Positions 1 through 8,418 of a stretch of 64,000 bases of DNA are shown in pieces; position 1 is the stretch's first letter; each line of letters begins with the position of its first letter. A model generated the notes under the pieces. The model was not told the origin of the DNA, did not search any database, and was given only the letters and a program-made list of their open reading frames with translations. Origin of the DNA: Eutrophovita sp913057845 (lineage in GTDB: Bacteria > Pseudomonadota > Gammaproteobacteria > Burkholderiales > Eutrophovitaceae); NCBI GenBank assembly GCA_963925895.1, contig CAWUVH010000008.1, forward strand, positions 124,001 through 188,000, given 5' to 3'. Made by a program: the position numbers and the translations under genes.

Positions 1-1214
1 GTGGCGTGATTAATCTTGTTGATATTAGGTAGTTGTGGAATGATTGGGCTGGCCCCAGACGCAACAATAATCGACCGGGCACTGATCTTTTTTTCGCCTT
101 CTTTGCCTTCAATTGTGATTGTCCATGGAGAAATAATTTTCGCATTTCCTTGATAGCAGGCTACACCAAGTTCTGTGTAACGATCTACAGAGTCATGCGG
201 CTCTATTTTTTTGATAACCTTCTGGACTCGTTTCATGACGTCCGAGAAATTAAAGGTTATGTCAGCTTTTTGTATGCCTAGCCGTTTAGAGTTTTTGGCT
301 TGCTCAAGGAAATGGGCGGTTTTGATTAATGCTTTAGAAGGGACGCATCCTGTATTGAGACAGTCACCTCCCATTTTGTGTTTCTCAATGAGGGCGACAC
401 GGGCATTTACGGCGGCACCTACGTAGGAGGATACAAGTCCTGCCGCGCCACCACCGATAACTATAAGGTTATAGTCGAAATGCTTTGGTTTGGACCATTT
501 CGCATAGATTCGACGTCGGTTCATTAGATCTGATGCAATCTTCGCGACAATGGGAAATAGCCCGAGTACAAACAGCGAAATAATTAAATTAACAGATAGA
601 ATGTCGCCAGTCGAATTTAGGGTTGCGAGTTGGGTCCCGGCATTTACGAATATTATGGTTCCGAGGAGCATTCCGAGTTGGCTCACCAGATAGAACGTCA
701 GTGTCTTAATTGGGGTGAGAGCCATTAACACATTGATTGCAAAGAACGGGAAAATCGGAACCAGTCTCAGTGTGAGTAGGTAGAATGCCCCATCTTTCTT
801 TATGCCTTCATTGATAGTTTTCAACTTGTCGCCGAAACGTGCCCTAACGGAGTTGCGGAAAAAATATCGCGTGATCAAAAATGCGGCTGTCGCACCAATA
901 GTTGAACAAAAAGATACAAGAATAGTGCCCAAAACTAATCCAAATATTGCTCCTCCGGCAAGAGTCAGTATCACTGCGCCAGGTAGTGAAAGAGCCGTCA
1001 CTGTGACGTAGGTTAAGGCGTATAGCAGGCTTAGTTGGACCGGATGGTCTCTAAAGTAAATCTGCAGTTCGGAGTAGTTGTCTTTGAGGGATTGTAGATT
1101 CAATTGTGCAAGCAGATTGAGGACGTTCTCCCGAAACACAATAAAGACTAATGCGATGATCGAGATGGTGATAAGTAAGCCTATCCACTTCTTTTGAGGA
1201 TTTGTGTGTTTCAT
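1..1214 (-). CDS. TVP38/TMEM64 membrane domain fused to a MerA/Lpd-like FAD-disulfide oxidoreductase (C-terminus cut by window edge)
   Basis: I translated this frame by hand from the ATG at 1212-1214; it stays open to base 1, giving about 404 visible residues. Residues ~1-235 are hydrophobic, with a VTT/SNARE-associated signature (LRLVPIFPFF at 149-158, then a Gly-rich helix near 180-195), as in TVP38/TMEM64 proteins. From ~248 a class I pyridine nucleotide-disulfide oxidoreductase begins: FAD-binding GGGAAG at 254-259 and the redox pair in GGDCLNTGC (C285, C290). The NAD and dimerisation domains lie outside the window. Fusions of this kind are known, but the substrate is not. It is codirectional with and downstream of arsS, with a ~300-base gap. 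I see no strong ribosome binding site. Confidence 0.88.
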   Translation of the reverse strand, partial: MKHTNPQKKWIGLLITISIIALVFIVFRENVLNLLAQLNLQSLKDNYSELQIYFRDHPVQLSLLYALTYVTVTALSLPGAVILTLAGGAIFGLVLGTILVSFCSTIGATAAFLITRYFFRNSVRARFGDKLKTINEGIKKDGAFYLLTLRLVPIFPFFAINVLMALTPIKTLTFYLVSQLGMLLGTIIFVNAGTQLATLNSTGDILSVNLIISLFVLGLFPIVAKIASDLMNRRRIYAKWSKPKHFDYNLIVIGGGAAGLVSSYVGAAVNARVALIEKHKMGGDCLNTGCVPSKALIKTAHFLEQAKNSKRLGIQKADITFNFSDVMKRVQKVIKKIEPHDSVDRYTELGVACYQGNAKIISPWTITIEGKEGEKKISARSIIVASGASPIIPQLPNINKINHA

Positions 1215-1490
1215 ACTTGGGTAAGCGTTGTGTATCTTCGTATTGATTTGGACATGACTATTCGTTTTATGAAATATTGAGTCAAGACAAATCTGGGGTT
1301 TGGTCGGGATCTTGGATTATTCTTTGGGATTAAGATTGAAACGCTAGTGAATGAGGTCGCCATATCTTTAGAGGTTTGTCTAGTGAGTCTTCTTGACTAT
1401 ATTCTATTCGAACTGGATCAACATAGACATCCCTGTTGCTTTACCTGAAATTTTTTTAATTGAGCTATTTTGTGTGTTGGATAGGATTGT
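1215..1490. other. Intergenic stretch between arsS and the TVP38-oxidoreductase gene
   Basis: AT-rich spacer of about 275 bases. It contains T runs and short A/T tracts but no reading frame with coding character, no RNA gene I recognise and no convincing terminator. It is long for two genes of one operon, so the downstream gene may have its own promoter, though I could not pick out clear -35/-10 boxes. Confidence 0.5.
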
Positions 1491-1532
1491 GCGGAGGCCG
1501 TCCTTACGTATGTTTTTATTGTAAGGCTCCGC
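1491..1532 (-). other. Two-part inverted repeat spanning the arsS stop codon
   Basis: On the plus strand, GCGGAG (1491-1496) and CCTTAC (1502-1507) pair with GTAAGG (1521-1526) and CTCCGC (1527-1532), leaving a 5-base bulge and a 13-base loop. The arsS stop (1516-1518) sits in the loop. On the arsS transcript this would be a 12-pair stem covering the last codons. No U tract follows, so it is not a standard rho-independent terminator. It could protect the mRNA end or slow termination, or be chance. Since related family members are reported as selenoproteins, a SECIS-like relic is conceivable but not shown. Confidence 0.45.
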
Positions 1533-2475
1533 TGCAGCTCGAGCCCTGTCCAGCTGTGCAGCCAAAGCAGTGATCCCTAACAGCAATCGATTTACCTTGG
1601 ATGTTGTCCGTGTTTAGATCTCGCATGTGAACTTTTTTTGTTGCGTCGCCAAGAGGGAGACCAAGCATTTGATTGAAATCACAGTCAAATAGGTAACCTT
1701 CCCAGTCAATAGAGATTAATGTTTTGCACATAACCGACTCGACATTCTCTTCCGCGTAATTGTCCTGCAGTAATTGCAGGTATGGTTCAAATTCGCCACG
1801 ACTCACTAAAGTACTACCGAAACGTTTTATGGGCATGTTCGTTATGGTCATTAGGGCATCAAAGTGGACGTCATAGTTCTTAGCTAAATGTTCCTTATAT
1901 TCTTTTTCTAGCGTCTCTTGGGGTGGCGGTAACGCAGCGCCCAAAGGGTTGTAAACCAGATGCAATTGCAGTTTAGGGTTTCCTCTTCCATAACCCACTT
2001 CGTTTAGTCGACGTAATCCTTGAATGCTTCTTTCGAAAACTCCATCCCCTCGTTGTGAATTGACGTTCTCTTCGGAATAGCAGGGCAGTGAGGCTGTGAC
2101 AATAACCTCATGTTGCGATAGAAATTCAGGTAAATCCTCGTGGCCAGGTTCAGACAGGATTGTTAAGTTACAGCGGTCAATAACTGAAATTTCGCGATCC
2201 CGTATTTCTGAGACAAGCTCCCTAAAGTGGATGTTGAGTTCTGGTGCCCCGCCTGTGAGGTCGACCGTATTGGGTTTTACGGTGTCAATGAATTGTATGA
2301 CTTCCTTTATGGTATTGCGCGTCATTTGTTCTGTGCGATTGGGGCCGGCATTGACATGGCAGTGAAGGCACGCTTGGTTGCATCGATAGCCCAGATTAAT
2401 CTGAACGGTTTCAATCTGTTTGCGCTGGATAGCGGGAAAGTTTCTTGAATTAAGGAGCGAGAGTGTGTCGTGCAT
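1516..2475 (-). CDS. arsS: Arsenosugar biosynthesis radical SAM protein ArsS (cysteine form)
   Basis: The 319-residue protein carries the radical SAM motif CNQACLHC (C32, C36, C39) early, a GGAPELN segment near residue 75, and a Cys-rich tail HCFGCTAGQGSSC (C303, C306, C314), the layout of the ArsS family. ArsS acts after arsenite methylation by ArsM and attaches the deoxyadenosyl group to dimethylarsenic, a step towards arsenosugars. The family includes selenoprotein versions; here the tail uses Cys codons and an ordinary TAA stop, so no selenocysteine. No arsM is in the window. The gene diverges from the START-like gene at 2635. The start ATG lacks an obvious ribosome binding site. Confidence 0.87.
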   Translation of the reverse strand: MHDTLSLLNSRNFPAIQRKQIETVQINLGYRCNQACLHCHVNAGPNRTEQMTRNTIKEVIQFIDTVKPNTVDLTGGAPELNIHFRELVSEIRDREISVIDRCNLTILSEPGHEDLPEFLSQHEVIVTASLPCYSEENVNSQRGDGVFERSIQGLRRLNEVGYGRGNPKLQLHLVYNPLGAALPPPQETLEKEYKEHLAKNYDVHFDALMTITNMPIKRFGSTLVSRGEFEPYLQLLQDNYAEENVESVMCKTLISIDWEGYLFDCDFNQMLGLPLGDATKKVHMRDLNTDNIQGKSIAVRDHCFGCTAGQGSSCSGALQ

Positions 2476-2634
2476 GGTTTGGTTTTTTTTTGAGTTTTAA
2501 TAGTTTGAATAGTAACAAAATTAAGTGCTTTCTAGGCCTCGTGGATTTAGAGGTTGATGCCGAGTAGTATATGACTGTGGAAGGTTCCCAGCCATGAATT
2601 GTTAAATTAAAAAATTGGTTTTTGGAGACCTTAA

Positions 2635-3234
2635 TTGTTCCAATTAGAAAATAAAAAGAGATTGACGTTTATTTTTCTCGTTTTTGGTTTGTTGCTCACG
2701 ATACCCGCTCCTGGCTTAAGTGATGGCAGTCGACTGAACGTTTACTCAAAATTGGAAGATGGTGTGGTTTATGTGGAAATTGAAACAATCATCCAAGCGC
2801 CGCATGATCTTATCTGGGCTACGTTAACAGACTACAACCGATTAGCGGAATATATTCCAGGAATGAACTCAAGTCGGTTGCTGCGCTACGAGGGTAAGGT
2901 GGCATTTGTAGAGCAACATGGCGTGTCAGAATTATTTTTTTTAAAAATTCCGGTCGATGTCATTGTTAAATCAATTGAACGGAAGCCTTATCATATCGAT
3001 ATTGAATTAGTATCTGGAAACTTTGACCATTTATCGGGTGGGTATCATTTAGCCCGTAGTGGTGAGCATCTTTGGACATTATCGTGGACGGGTTACCTAG
3101 ATCCATCGCTGCCAATCCCAAATTTTATAGCTCAGAGTTTTATTCGAAAAAGTATTAAAAATCAATTCCTAGGAATTATTGCTGAAATTGAAAATCAGAT
3201 GGATGCCCGTTTAGATATCAATGAGAAGAGGTAG
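2635..3234 (+). CDS. Exported START-like (SRPBCC / polyketide cyclase-type) protein
   Basis: This 199-residue protein starts with TTG, supported by GGAG about 8 bases upstream. Residues ~9-30 form a signal peptide (hydrophobic core FIFLVFGLLL). The rest resembles the SRPBCC/CoQ-binding fold: a beta strand, then APHDLIWATLTDYNRLAEYIPG near residues 55-75, and later strands ending in a long C-terminal helix with FIRKSIKNQF. Such domains bind hydrophobic ligands. Three bases separate it from the lipoprotein gene, so they are very likely cotranscribed and act together at the envelope. The ligand is unknown. Confidence 0.75.
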   Translation: MFQLENKKRLTFIFLVFGLLLTIPAPGLSDGSRLNVYSKLEDGVVYVEIETIIQAPHDLIWATLTDYNRLAEYIPGMNSSRLLRYEGKVAFVEQHGVSELFFLKIPVDVIVKSIERKPYHIDIELVSGNFDHLSGGYHLARSGEHLWTLSWTGYLDPSLPIPNFIAQSFIRKSIKNQFLGIIAEIENQMDARLDINEKR

Positions 3235-3237
3235 TTA

Positions 3238-4734
3238 GTGCTAATTCGCAGTCATATATCGTTACTAATCATTTTTGGCGGGATTATATCTGGGTGCGCG
3301 ACTTTGAGCGATCCGAATTTGAATCCCAAAGAGTTACGATCTTTTAAGGTTTCCAGCGTGTTTTGCCAGAGCTGGTCCAAACGACTCGACGGCGTTGTTC
3401 AGAAGTTCGGTGCTAGAGATTTCGGTGCAAGTATGGTTAAGGATTATCCTTATCTTAGAGTTAATCGTTTTCTTGCTTCGTTTTCGAGTGCGGTTCAGGG
3501 AAACACACAACTCTATGCTGACTGGATCGCATCCATGATCGAACTTAATCAAGAGGGTCGTCGAATTGAAATAAAGAATTTGAATGAAGCTGGAATTGCC
3601 TTGCTAGGCGGTGATCGATCCCAGGTCCAAAAAATAACAAATGCGTGTTCGGCATACTCAAAAAGTAATCTTCTTGTCCAATCGAATAATGAATTGAAAA
3701 ATTTGCTCACGCGGGCGATCGTGCCTGATGACTACAGTCGGATGAGGCGGGTGTTAGGCCTGTATTCATTTTTAAAAATCCCATTTGTTCAGGGTATCGA
3801 GGATTGGCATGTGGATGCGCGACGTACGTTTGAGCGATATACACGAAGCAATGTTGATGACTGGCCTAAGGTTCGATATGAAATAAATATTAAAAATCGA
3901 CTTACCTCGTCGGACGTATCACGTTTTCTCAGTAACCGTGATTCGCTGGGCCAACTTCAGTTACAGCCTGACGCCGTCTCTCAAATGTTTAGTACATATG
4001 CGCCGGTCTTTACGATTGAAGATTCAGGTGAGTTTGATCGAGTTGGAATGGTAGGTTTCACAAATGAACAACAAGTTCAAGTAGATGTAGCTCAACCTAC
4101 TGTTTATACCCATTTGGCGTACACACGATTTGAGGGGAAGACACTTCCTCAGCTTGTTTATATAGCCTGGTTTCCTGCTCGACCTAAAAATGGGGTTAGT
4201 GATCTACTTGGTGGCCGACTTGATGGAATCATATGGCGCGTGACATTAGATGACGATGGGATGCCTTTGCTTTTTGATTCCATTCACCCTTGTGGTTGTT
4301 ATCACATGTTTTTCCCCACCGAGCGGTTGAGGGTGATTGCTGCGCCTAAAAAGTACACGGAGTGGGCGTTCTCGCCAAAGCGTTTAACCCAGAGGCCGGA
4401 GGACGTTATACTCAATATTACGGTTCAGACAAAAACTCATTATTTAGCTAATGTGGCGGTCGATATGGAGGGCGCTATAGGTGATGTTCAAAGCTACTCA
4501 TTGAAACCCTATAACGAGCTTCGTTCGATTAAGACGGCACAAGGATTTGTAAATTTATTTGGATTAAATGGCATTGTTAAGGGATCTGAACGAGGTGAGC
4601 GTTTCTTACTCTGGCCTTCAGGTATCCGAAGCCCAGGTGCAATGCGTCAATGGGGAAGACACGCCACGGCGTTTGTTGGACGCCGTCATTTTGATGATGT
4701 GGATTTGTTAGATAAATATTACTGGCGTCGTTAG
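3238..4734 (+). CDS. Unrecognised 498-residue lipoprotein with an HPCGCYH motif
   Basis: A GTG start gives a lipoprotein signal with lipobox IISGC (acylated C20). The mature part is about 478 residues with no domain I recognise. A conspicuous HPCGCYH occurs at residues 350-356: two His and two Cys in seven residues, which could bind a metal but is not a CxxCH haem site. Nearby strands (YIAWFPARP, GGRLDGIIWRVTL) suggest a beta-rich C-terminal half. It follows the START-like gene by three bases and probably forms a two-gene operon with it. Function unknown. Confidence 0.7.
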   Translation: MLIRSHISLLIIFGGIISGCATLSDPNLNPKELRSFKVSSVFCQSWSKRLDGVVQKFGARDFGASMVKDYPYLRVNRFLASFSSAVQGNTQLYADWIASMIELNQEGRRIEIKNLNEAGIALLGGDRSQVQKITNACSAYSKSNLLVQSNNELKNLLTRAIVPDDYSRMRRVLGLYSFLKIPFVQGIEDWHVDARRTFERYTRSNVDDWPKVRYEINIKNRLTSSDVSRFLSNRDSLGQLQLQPDAVSQMFSTYAPVFTIEDSGEFDRVGMVGFTNEQQVQVDVAQPTVYTHLAYTRFEGKTLPQLVYIAWFPARPKNGVSDLLGGRLDGIIWRVTLDDDGMPLLFDSIHPCGCYHMFFPTERLRVIAAPKKYTEWAFSPKRLTQRPEDVILNITVQTKTHYLANVAVDMEGAIGDVQSYSLKPYNELRSIKTAQGFVNLFGLNGIVKGSERGERFLLWPSGIRSPGAMRQWGRHATAFVGRRHFDDVDLLDKYYWRR

Positions 4735-4847
4735 GAGCAGTATTTTTTAAAACGACTGTTAGTAGGATTATTTTCTAAAGCGCGCGACAAATTTAAGTTT
4801 GTAACATCCAACTTAGACATTAAGGGGACAGTTAAGGGAGATCACAT

Positions 4848-6530
4848 ATGCTTGATATTCGTTTTGATAATGTCACGATCATCGACGGGACTGGAAAACC
4901 TGGATTTTTAGGGTCTGTTGGCGTTCGGGACGGCCGTATCCTCGAGGTTGGGTCCTTTGAGGGGCGAGCGAAAGAAACGCTGGATGCCTCTGGCCTTTGT
5001 CTTATGCCTGGCATCGTTGATAACCACACGCACTATGACGCTCAAGTAACCTGGGACCCATATTGCAATCCCTCACCTTTGCTGGGAGTCACAACTTTGG
5101 TGATGGGCAACTGCGGGTTCACGATTGCACCATGTCATCCCAGTGATCGTGATATTACGATGAGAAACCTGACGCAGGTCGAGGGCATGTCCATTGATGC
5201 GCTGAAAGAGGGTATCGATTGGAGCTTTGAGACATTCCCTCAGTACCTAGACATGCTCGAGGCAAAAGGAGTCGGGCCCAACGTGTGCTGTTTCGTGGGA
5301 CACTCTAGCGTCAGAACTTATGTCTTAAGGGAAGATGCTGCGACAAGAGCTGCTACCCCCGAAGAAGTCAAACAGATGAGAGCTGTTGTCGTTGAGGCAA
5401 TGGAAGCGGGTGCTTGCGGTTTTGCAACGACACGGTATCCAGGACACAACGGAGAGCATGGTATCCCTATGCCTTCTAGACTTGCCGATGATGCCGAAAT
5501 GTTGACATTGTCTGGTGCGTTGAGGGATGTGGGACGAGGTATTTTAATGATGACAAAGTCATTTGATATGCCTATTTCTACCATCGAGAAGTTGTGTGCG
5601 GAAGCTAATCGTCCTTATATAATTGCGGCACTCCTGCATTCTCATCTAGATCCAAATAAAACATTTGCAGATTTATCTGAAATAAAATTGGCCCAGTCGC
5701 GCGGTAATCGTTTGTATGGAGCTGTATCGCCATGCCCGCTCAATATGGATTTTTCTTTTCACTCGCCATACCCTCTTGAAGGTTTTTCGTGTTGGCATCC
5801 TATGATGGATCTGAGCGTTGAATCATATAAGGAAGCACTAGCTGACCCAGCTTTTAGAAAAGCTTTTATGGATGAGTTGAACAGTGGAGAGGTAAAGGTT
5901 TTTAGTGGGGAGTGGGATAAAGTTTATGTCGCTCAAGTAGCCAGCACAGCTAATATTTCTCTAGAGGGTAAGTCCATTGCTGATTTGGCTGAGGTTTCTC
6001 AGAAAGCCCCATTTGACTTCATGTTGGATCTGGCGCTTGAAGAAAACCTCGACACAATGTTTACCGCGACCATCATGAATTCGGATGAAGATGCTGTCGG
6101 GAAAATGATGTGTGATGAAAACGCGATCATTTCACTTTCTGATGCTGGAGCTCATTTAACATTTTTATGTGATGCCGGATTTGGATTGCACGTTTTAGGG
6201 CATTGGGCGAGGGATAAAAAGATCATGCCTTTGGAAAAAGCGGTACATAAATTAACCTTAGAGCCGGCTAAGCTATTTGGAATTAAAAATAGAGGTTACA
6301 TTGGTCCTGGTGCGTGGGCAGATTTATTGTTATTTGATCCAAAACTTGTGGGCCGAGGCCCTTCTCAGCGGCTTCATGATTTACCTGCGGGCGCCTCCCG
6401 TCTTACCACGCCATCCATCGGCGTACATGGGGTTTGGATTAATGGGCAAAAAGTTGCGGACGGAGATGGTCTCGTTAACGGTGCGCCACTTGCAGGCCAA
6501 GTGATTCGGGAGTATGCCGACGCGCACTAG
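4848..6530 (+). CDS. D-aminoacylase/N-acyl-D-amino-acid deacylase family amidohydrolase
   Basis: 560 residues, the usual size for amidohydrolase family 3 D-aminoacylases. The metal-binding DNHTH puts H60 and H62 after strand 1; GNCG with C89 matches the Cys zinc ligand typical of D-aminoacylases; SDAGAH supplies the catalytic Asp (about D432); the C-terminal beta-sandwich ends with IGPGAWADLLLF. These enzymes hydrolyse N-acyl-D-amino acids or related amides. No signal peptide, so cytoplasmic. The ATG is preceded by AAGGGAG at good spacing. It stands alone between oppositely oriented or differently themed genes, so the true substrate cannot be inferred. Confidence 0.85.
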   Translation: MLDIRFDNVTIIDGTGKPGFLGSVGVRDGRILEVGSFEGRAKETLDASGLCLMPGIVDNHTHYDAQVTWDPYCNPSPLLGVTTLVMGNCGFTIAPCHPSDRDITMRNLTQVEGMSIDALKEGIDWSFETFPQYLDMLEAKGVGPNVCCFVGHSSVRTYVLREDAATRAATPEEVKQMRAVVVEAMEAGACGFATTRYPGHNGEHGIPMPSRLADDAEMLTLSGALRDVGRGILMMTKSFDMPISTIEKLCAEANRPYIIAALLHSHLDPNKTFADLSEIKLAQSRGNRLYGAVSPCPLNMDFSFHSPYPLEGFSCWHPMMDLSVESYKEALADPAFRKAFMDELNSGEVKVFSGEWDKVYVAQVASTANISLEGKSIADLAEVSQKAPFDFMLDLALEENLDTMFTATIMNSDEDAVGKMMCDENAIISLSDAGAHLTFLCDAGFGLHVLGHWARDKKIMPLEKAVHKLTLEPAKLFGIKNRGYIGPGAWADLLLFDPKLVGRGPSQRLHDLPAGASRLTTPSIGVHGVWINGQKVADGDGLVNGAPLAGQVIREYADAH

Positions 6531-6560
6531 TGTGCGTCTCAATCCTGCTGCGTTCGATTG

Positions 6561-7100
6561 TTATTGAAGCAGTTGTTCGAGTTGTTTGACTAGTTTTGCA
6601 TTCATCGGATTCATTGAGGATGAAAAACTGAAGGCGCGGGTTCCGTCGCGCGATATTAAATATTTATGAAAGTTCCAGCTCGGAGAATCGCCAGTCATTG
6701 CCTGCAGTTCGGCAAAAATCGGGTTGCTTTTGGGCCCAACGACATCAGTCTTTTCGATCATTGTAAAACTGACGCCATAGTTGAGCTGACAAAAATCTTT
6801 AATATCTTCATTGGACCCTGGTTCCTGATTTCCAAAGTTGTTTGCTGGAAAGCCAATTACGACGAAGTCCTTCTCACTGTACTTCTGAAAAAGCGTTTCT
6901 AATGCCTCGTATTGAGGCGTATTACCGCAGTAACTTGCTGTGTTGACAGCTAGAATCACCTTGCCTTGGTAGTCGCAAAAATCAATAGAATCGCCGTTCA
7001 GGTTATTTAATCGTGCATTCAGTACCTTTGGGCATTCGGCACTCATGACGGCTTGGGTGCTACATAGAACGATGAGTAGGACTAAAATTTTCTTCAACAT
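6561..7100 (-). CDS. Exported cysteine-type glutathione peroxidase
   Basis: 179 residues with an N-terminal signal peptide (about 1-21), then the GPx fold. The catalytic tetrad is complete: C58 in ASYCGNTPQY, Q92 in FGNQEPGS, W142 and N143 in SWNFHKYL. C104 (DFCQLNYG) is where many Cys-type GPx proteins carry the resolving Cys, so thioredoxin-type reductants are plausible despite the family name. It uses Cys rather than selenocysteine. Export suggests peroxide removal in the periplasm. It is convergent with the amidohydrolase gene and divergent from the CoA-transferase gene. Confidence 0.88.
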   Translation of the reverse strand: MLKKILVLLIVLCSTQAVMSAECPKVLNARLNNLNGDSIDFCDYQGKVILAVNTASYCGNTPQYEALETLFQKYSEKDFVVIGFPANNFGNQEPGSNEDIKDFCQLNYGVSFTMIEKTDVVGPKSNPIFAELQAMTGDSPSWNFHKYLISRDGTRAFSFSSSMNPMNAKLVKQLEQLLQ

Positions 7101-7182
7101 GGGGCGTAATCGCTTTCTATCGAATATGATGGATACAGTTAGTTTATCTATTTTTGTAACAATAGTTATTTAAGGAACGGGT

Positions 7183-8367
7183 ATGGGACCTCTTGAAAAT
7201 GTAAAGGTTCTCGAGTTAGGCCAGTTAATTGCTGGTCCATTTTGCACGAGGGTAATGGCTGAGTTTGGCGCTCAAGTGATTAAAGTTGAATCTCCTAAAG
7301 GGGGTGACCCCCTTAGAAAGTGGCGGAAGTTATACAAAGACAAGTCACTTTGGTGGTTATTGCAAGCTAGGAATAAACAGTCAGTCACAATCAATTTAAA
7401 AGAAAAAGAGGGGCAGGCGATTGTCCGCCATTTGGCTAAAGATGTTGATGTTGTAGTGGAAAATTTTCGACCGGGTGCCATGGAAAAGTGGGGTTTAGAT
7501 TATGACTCGCTTGCTAAAGAAAATCCGGGTTTAGTTATGGTGCGTTTGTCGGGGTATGGTCAAACAGGCCCTTATCGTGACAGACCTGGGTTTGGGTCTA
7601 TTGGCGAGGCGATGGGTGGGTTGAGACACGTTACTGGTTACCCTGACCGGCCACCCGTAAGGGTGGGTATTAGTCTGGGTGATGCGGTGGCATCACTATA
7701 TGGTGTTATTGGCGCCTTGATGGCACTTAGGCAACGTGACGCTACGGGTAAGGGGCAGATCGTTGATGTAGCCCTATACGAAGCCGTTTTCAGTTTGATG
7801 GAAAGTATGGTTCCGGAGTTCGATTATTATGATTTTGTTCGGGAGCGGACCGGTTCAACGTTGCCGGGGATTGCGCCATCCAATTCTTATTTAACAAAAG
7901 ATGGTAAGTATGTAGTCATAGGGGCTAACGGAGATTCCATTTTTAAAAGGATGATGCTTGCTATTGATCGCGTCGATTTGGCGGATGACCCTGAGTTATC
8001 GGGTAACGATGGACGGGCGGCTCGTAGTGATGAATTAGATACGATTATCGGTGACTGGTGTGCGTTGCATGACTTGCAGTATGTGCTTGATGTGCTTGAA
8101 AAAGCAGAGGTGCCATCGGGAAAAATATACGATGTTGCGGATATTGTTTCTGATGTCCACTATCGCGCGAGGAATATGATTGAAGAGTTCAAATTATCTA
8201 AAGATGAAAGCCTGCTTATTCCAGGGATTGTTCCGAAGCTTTCTGATACTCCGGGTAAAACGCAATGGTTGGGCCCTGATCTGGGTGAACACACTGATAC
8301 GATTTTATCTGGTGCAGGTTACTCAATGGAGCAAATTCAAAATTTTCGAGATCGGAATATTGTCTAG
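7183..8367 (+). CDS. CaiB/BaiF (class III) CoA-transferase
   Basis: 394 residues, the family's usual length. The N-terminal block LELGQLIAGPFC, the VVENFRPGAMEKWGLDY block and SGYGQTGPY are typical of class III CoA-transferases. The catalytic Asp is D167 in ISLGDAV, matching Asp169 of formyl-CoA transferase. These enzymes move CoA between acyl-CoA and a free carboxylic acid through an Asp-CoA anhydride. The substrate cannot be read from the sequence. It has a plausible ribosome binding site (AAGGAA) and is followed after ~50 bases by an MFS carrier that might bring in the acid substrate; that link is inference. Confidence 0.9.
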   Translation: MGPLENVKVLELGQLIAGPFCTRVMAEFGAQVIKVESPKGGDPLRKWRKLYKDKSLWWLLQARNKQSVTINLKEKEGQAIVRHLAKDVDVVVENFRPGAMEKWGLDYDSLAKENPGLVMVRLSGYGQTGPYRDRPGFGSIGEAMGGLRHVTGYPDRPPVRVGISLGDAVASLYGVIGALMALRQRDATGKGQIVDVALYEAVFSLMESMVPEFDYYDFVRERTGSTLPGIAPSNSYLTKDGKYVVIGANGDSIFKRMMLAIDRVDLADDPELSGNDGRAARSDELDTIIGDWCALHDLQYVLDVLEKAEVPSGKIYDVADIVSDVHYRARNMIEEFKLSKDESLLIPGIVPKLSDTPGKTQWLGPDLGEHTDTILSGAGYSMEQIQNFRDRNIV

Positions 8368-8418
8368 CCATGTAATGAGTATTGACTATGACTAATCGAT
8401 TGAACTAAGGCGGACAAT

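Noticed and set aside
1404..1586. 60-codon minus-strand frame overlapping the arsS end
   Set aside because: Shifted frame over arsS with no ribosome binding site or coding pattern; composition follows the overlapping gene.
1516..1590. Possible selenocysteine codon in arsS
   Set aside because: The Cys-rich tail uses TGC codons and the frame ends in TAA; no in-frame TGA occurs there.
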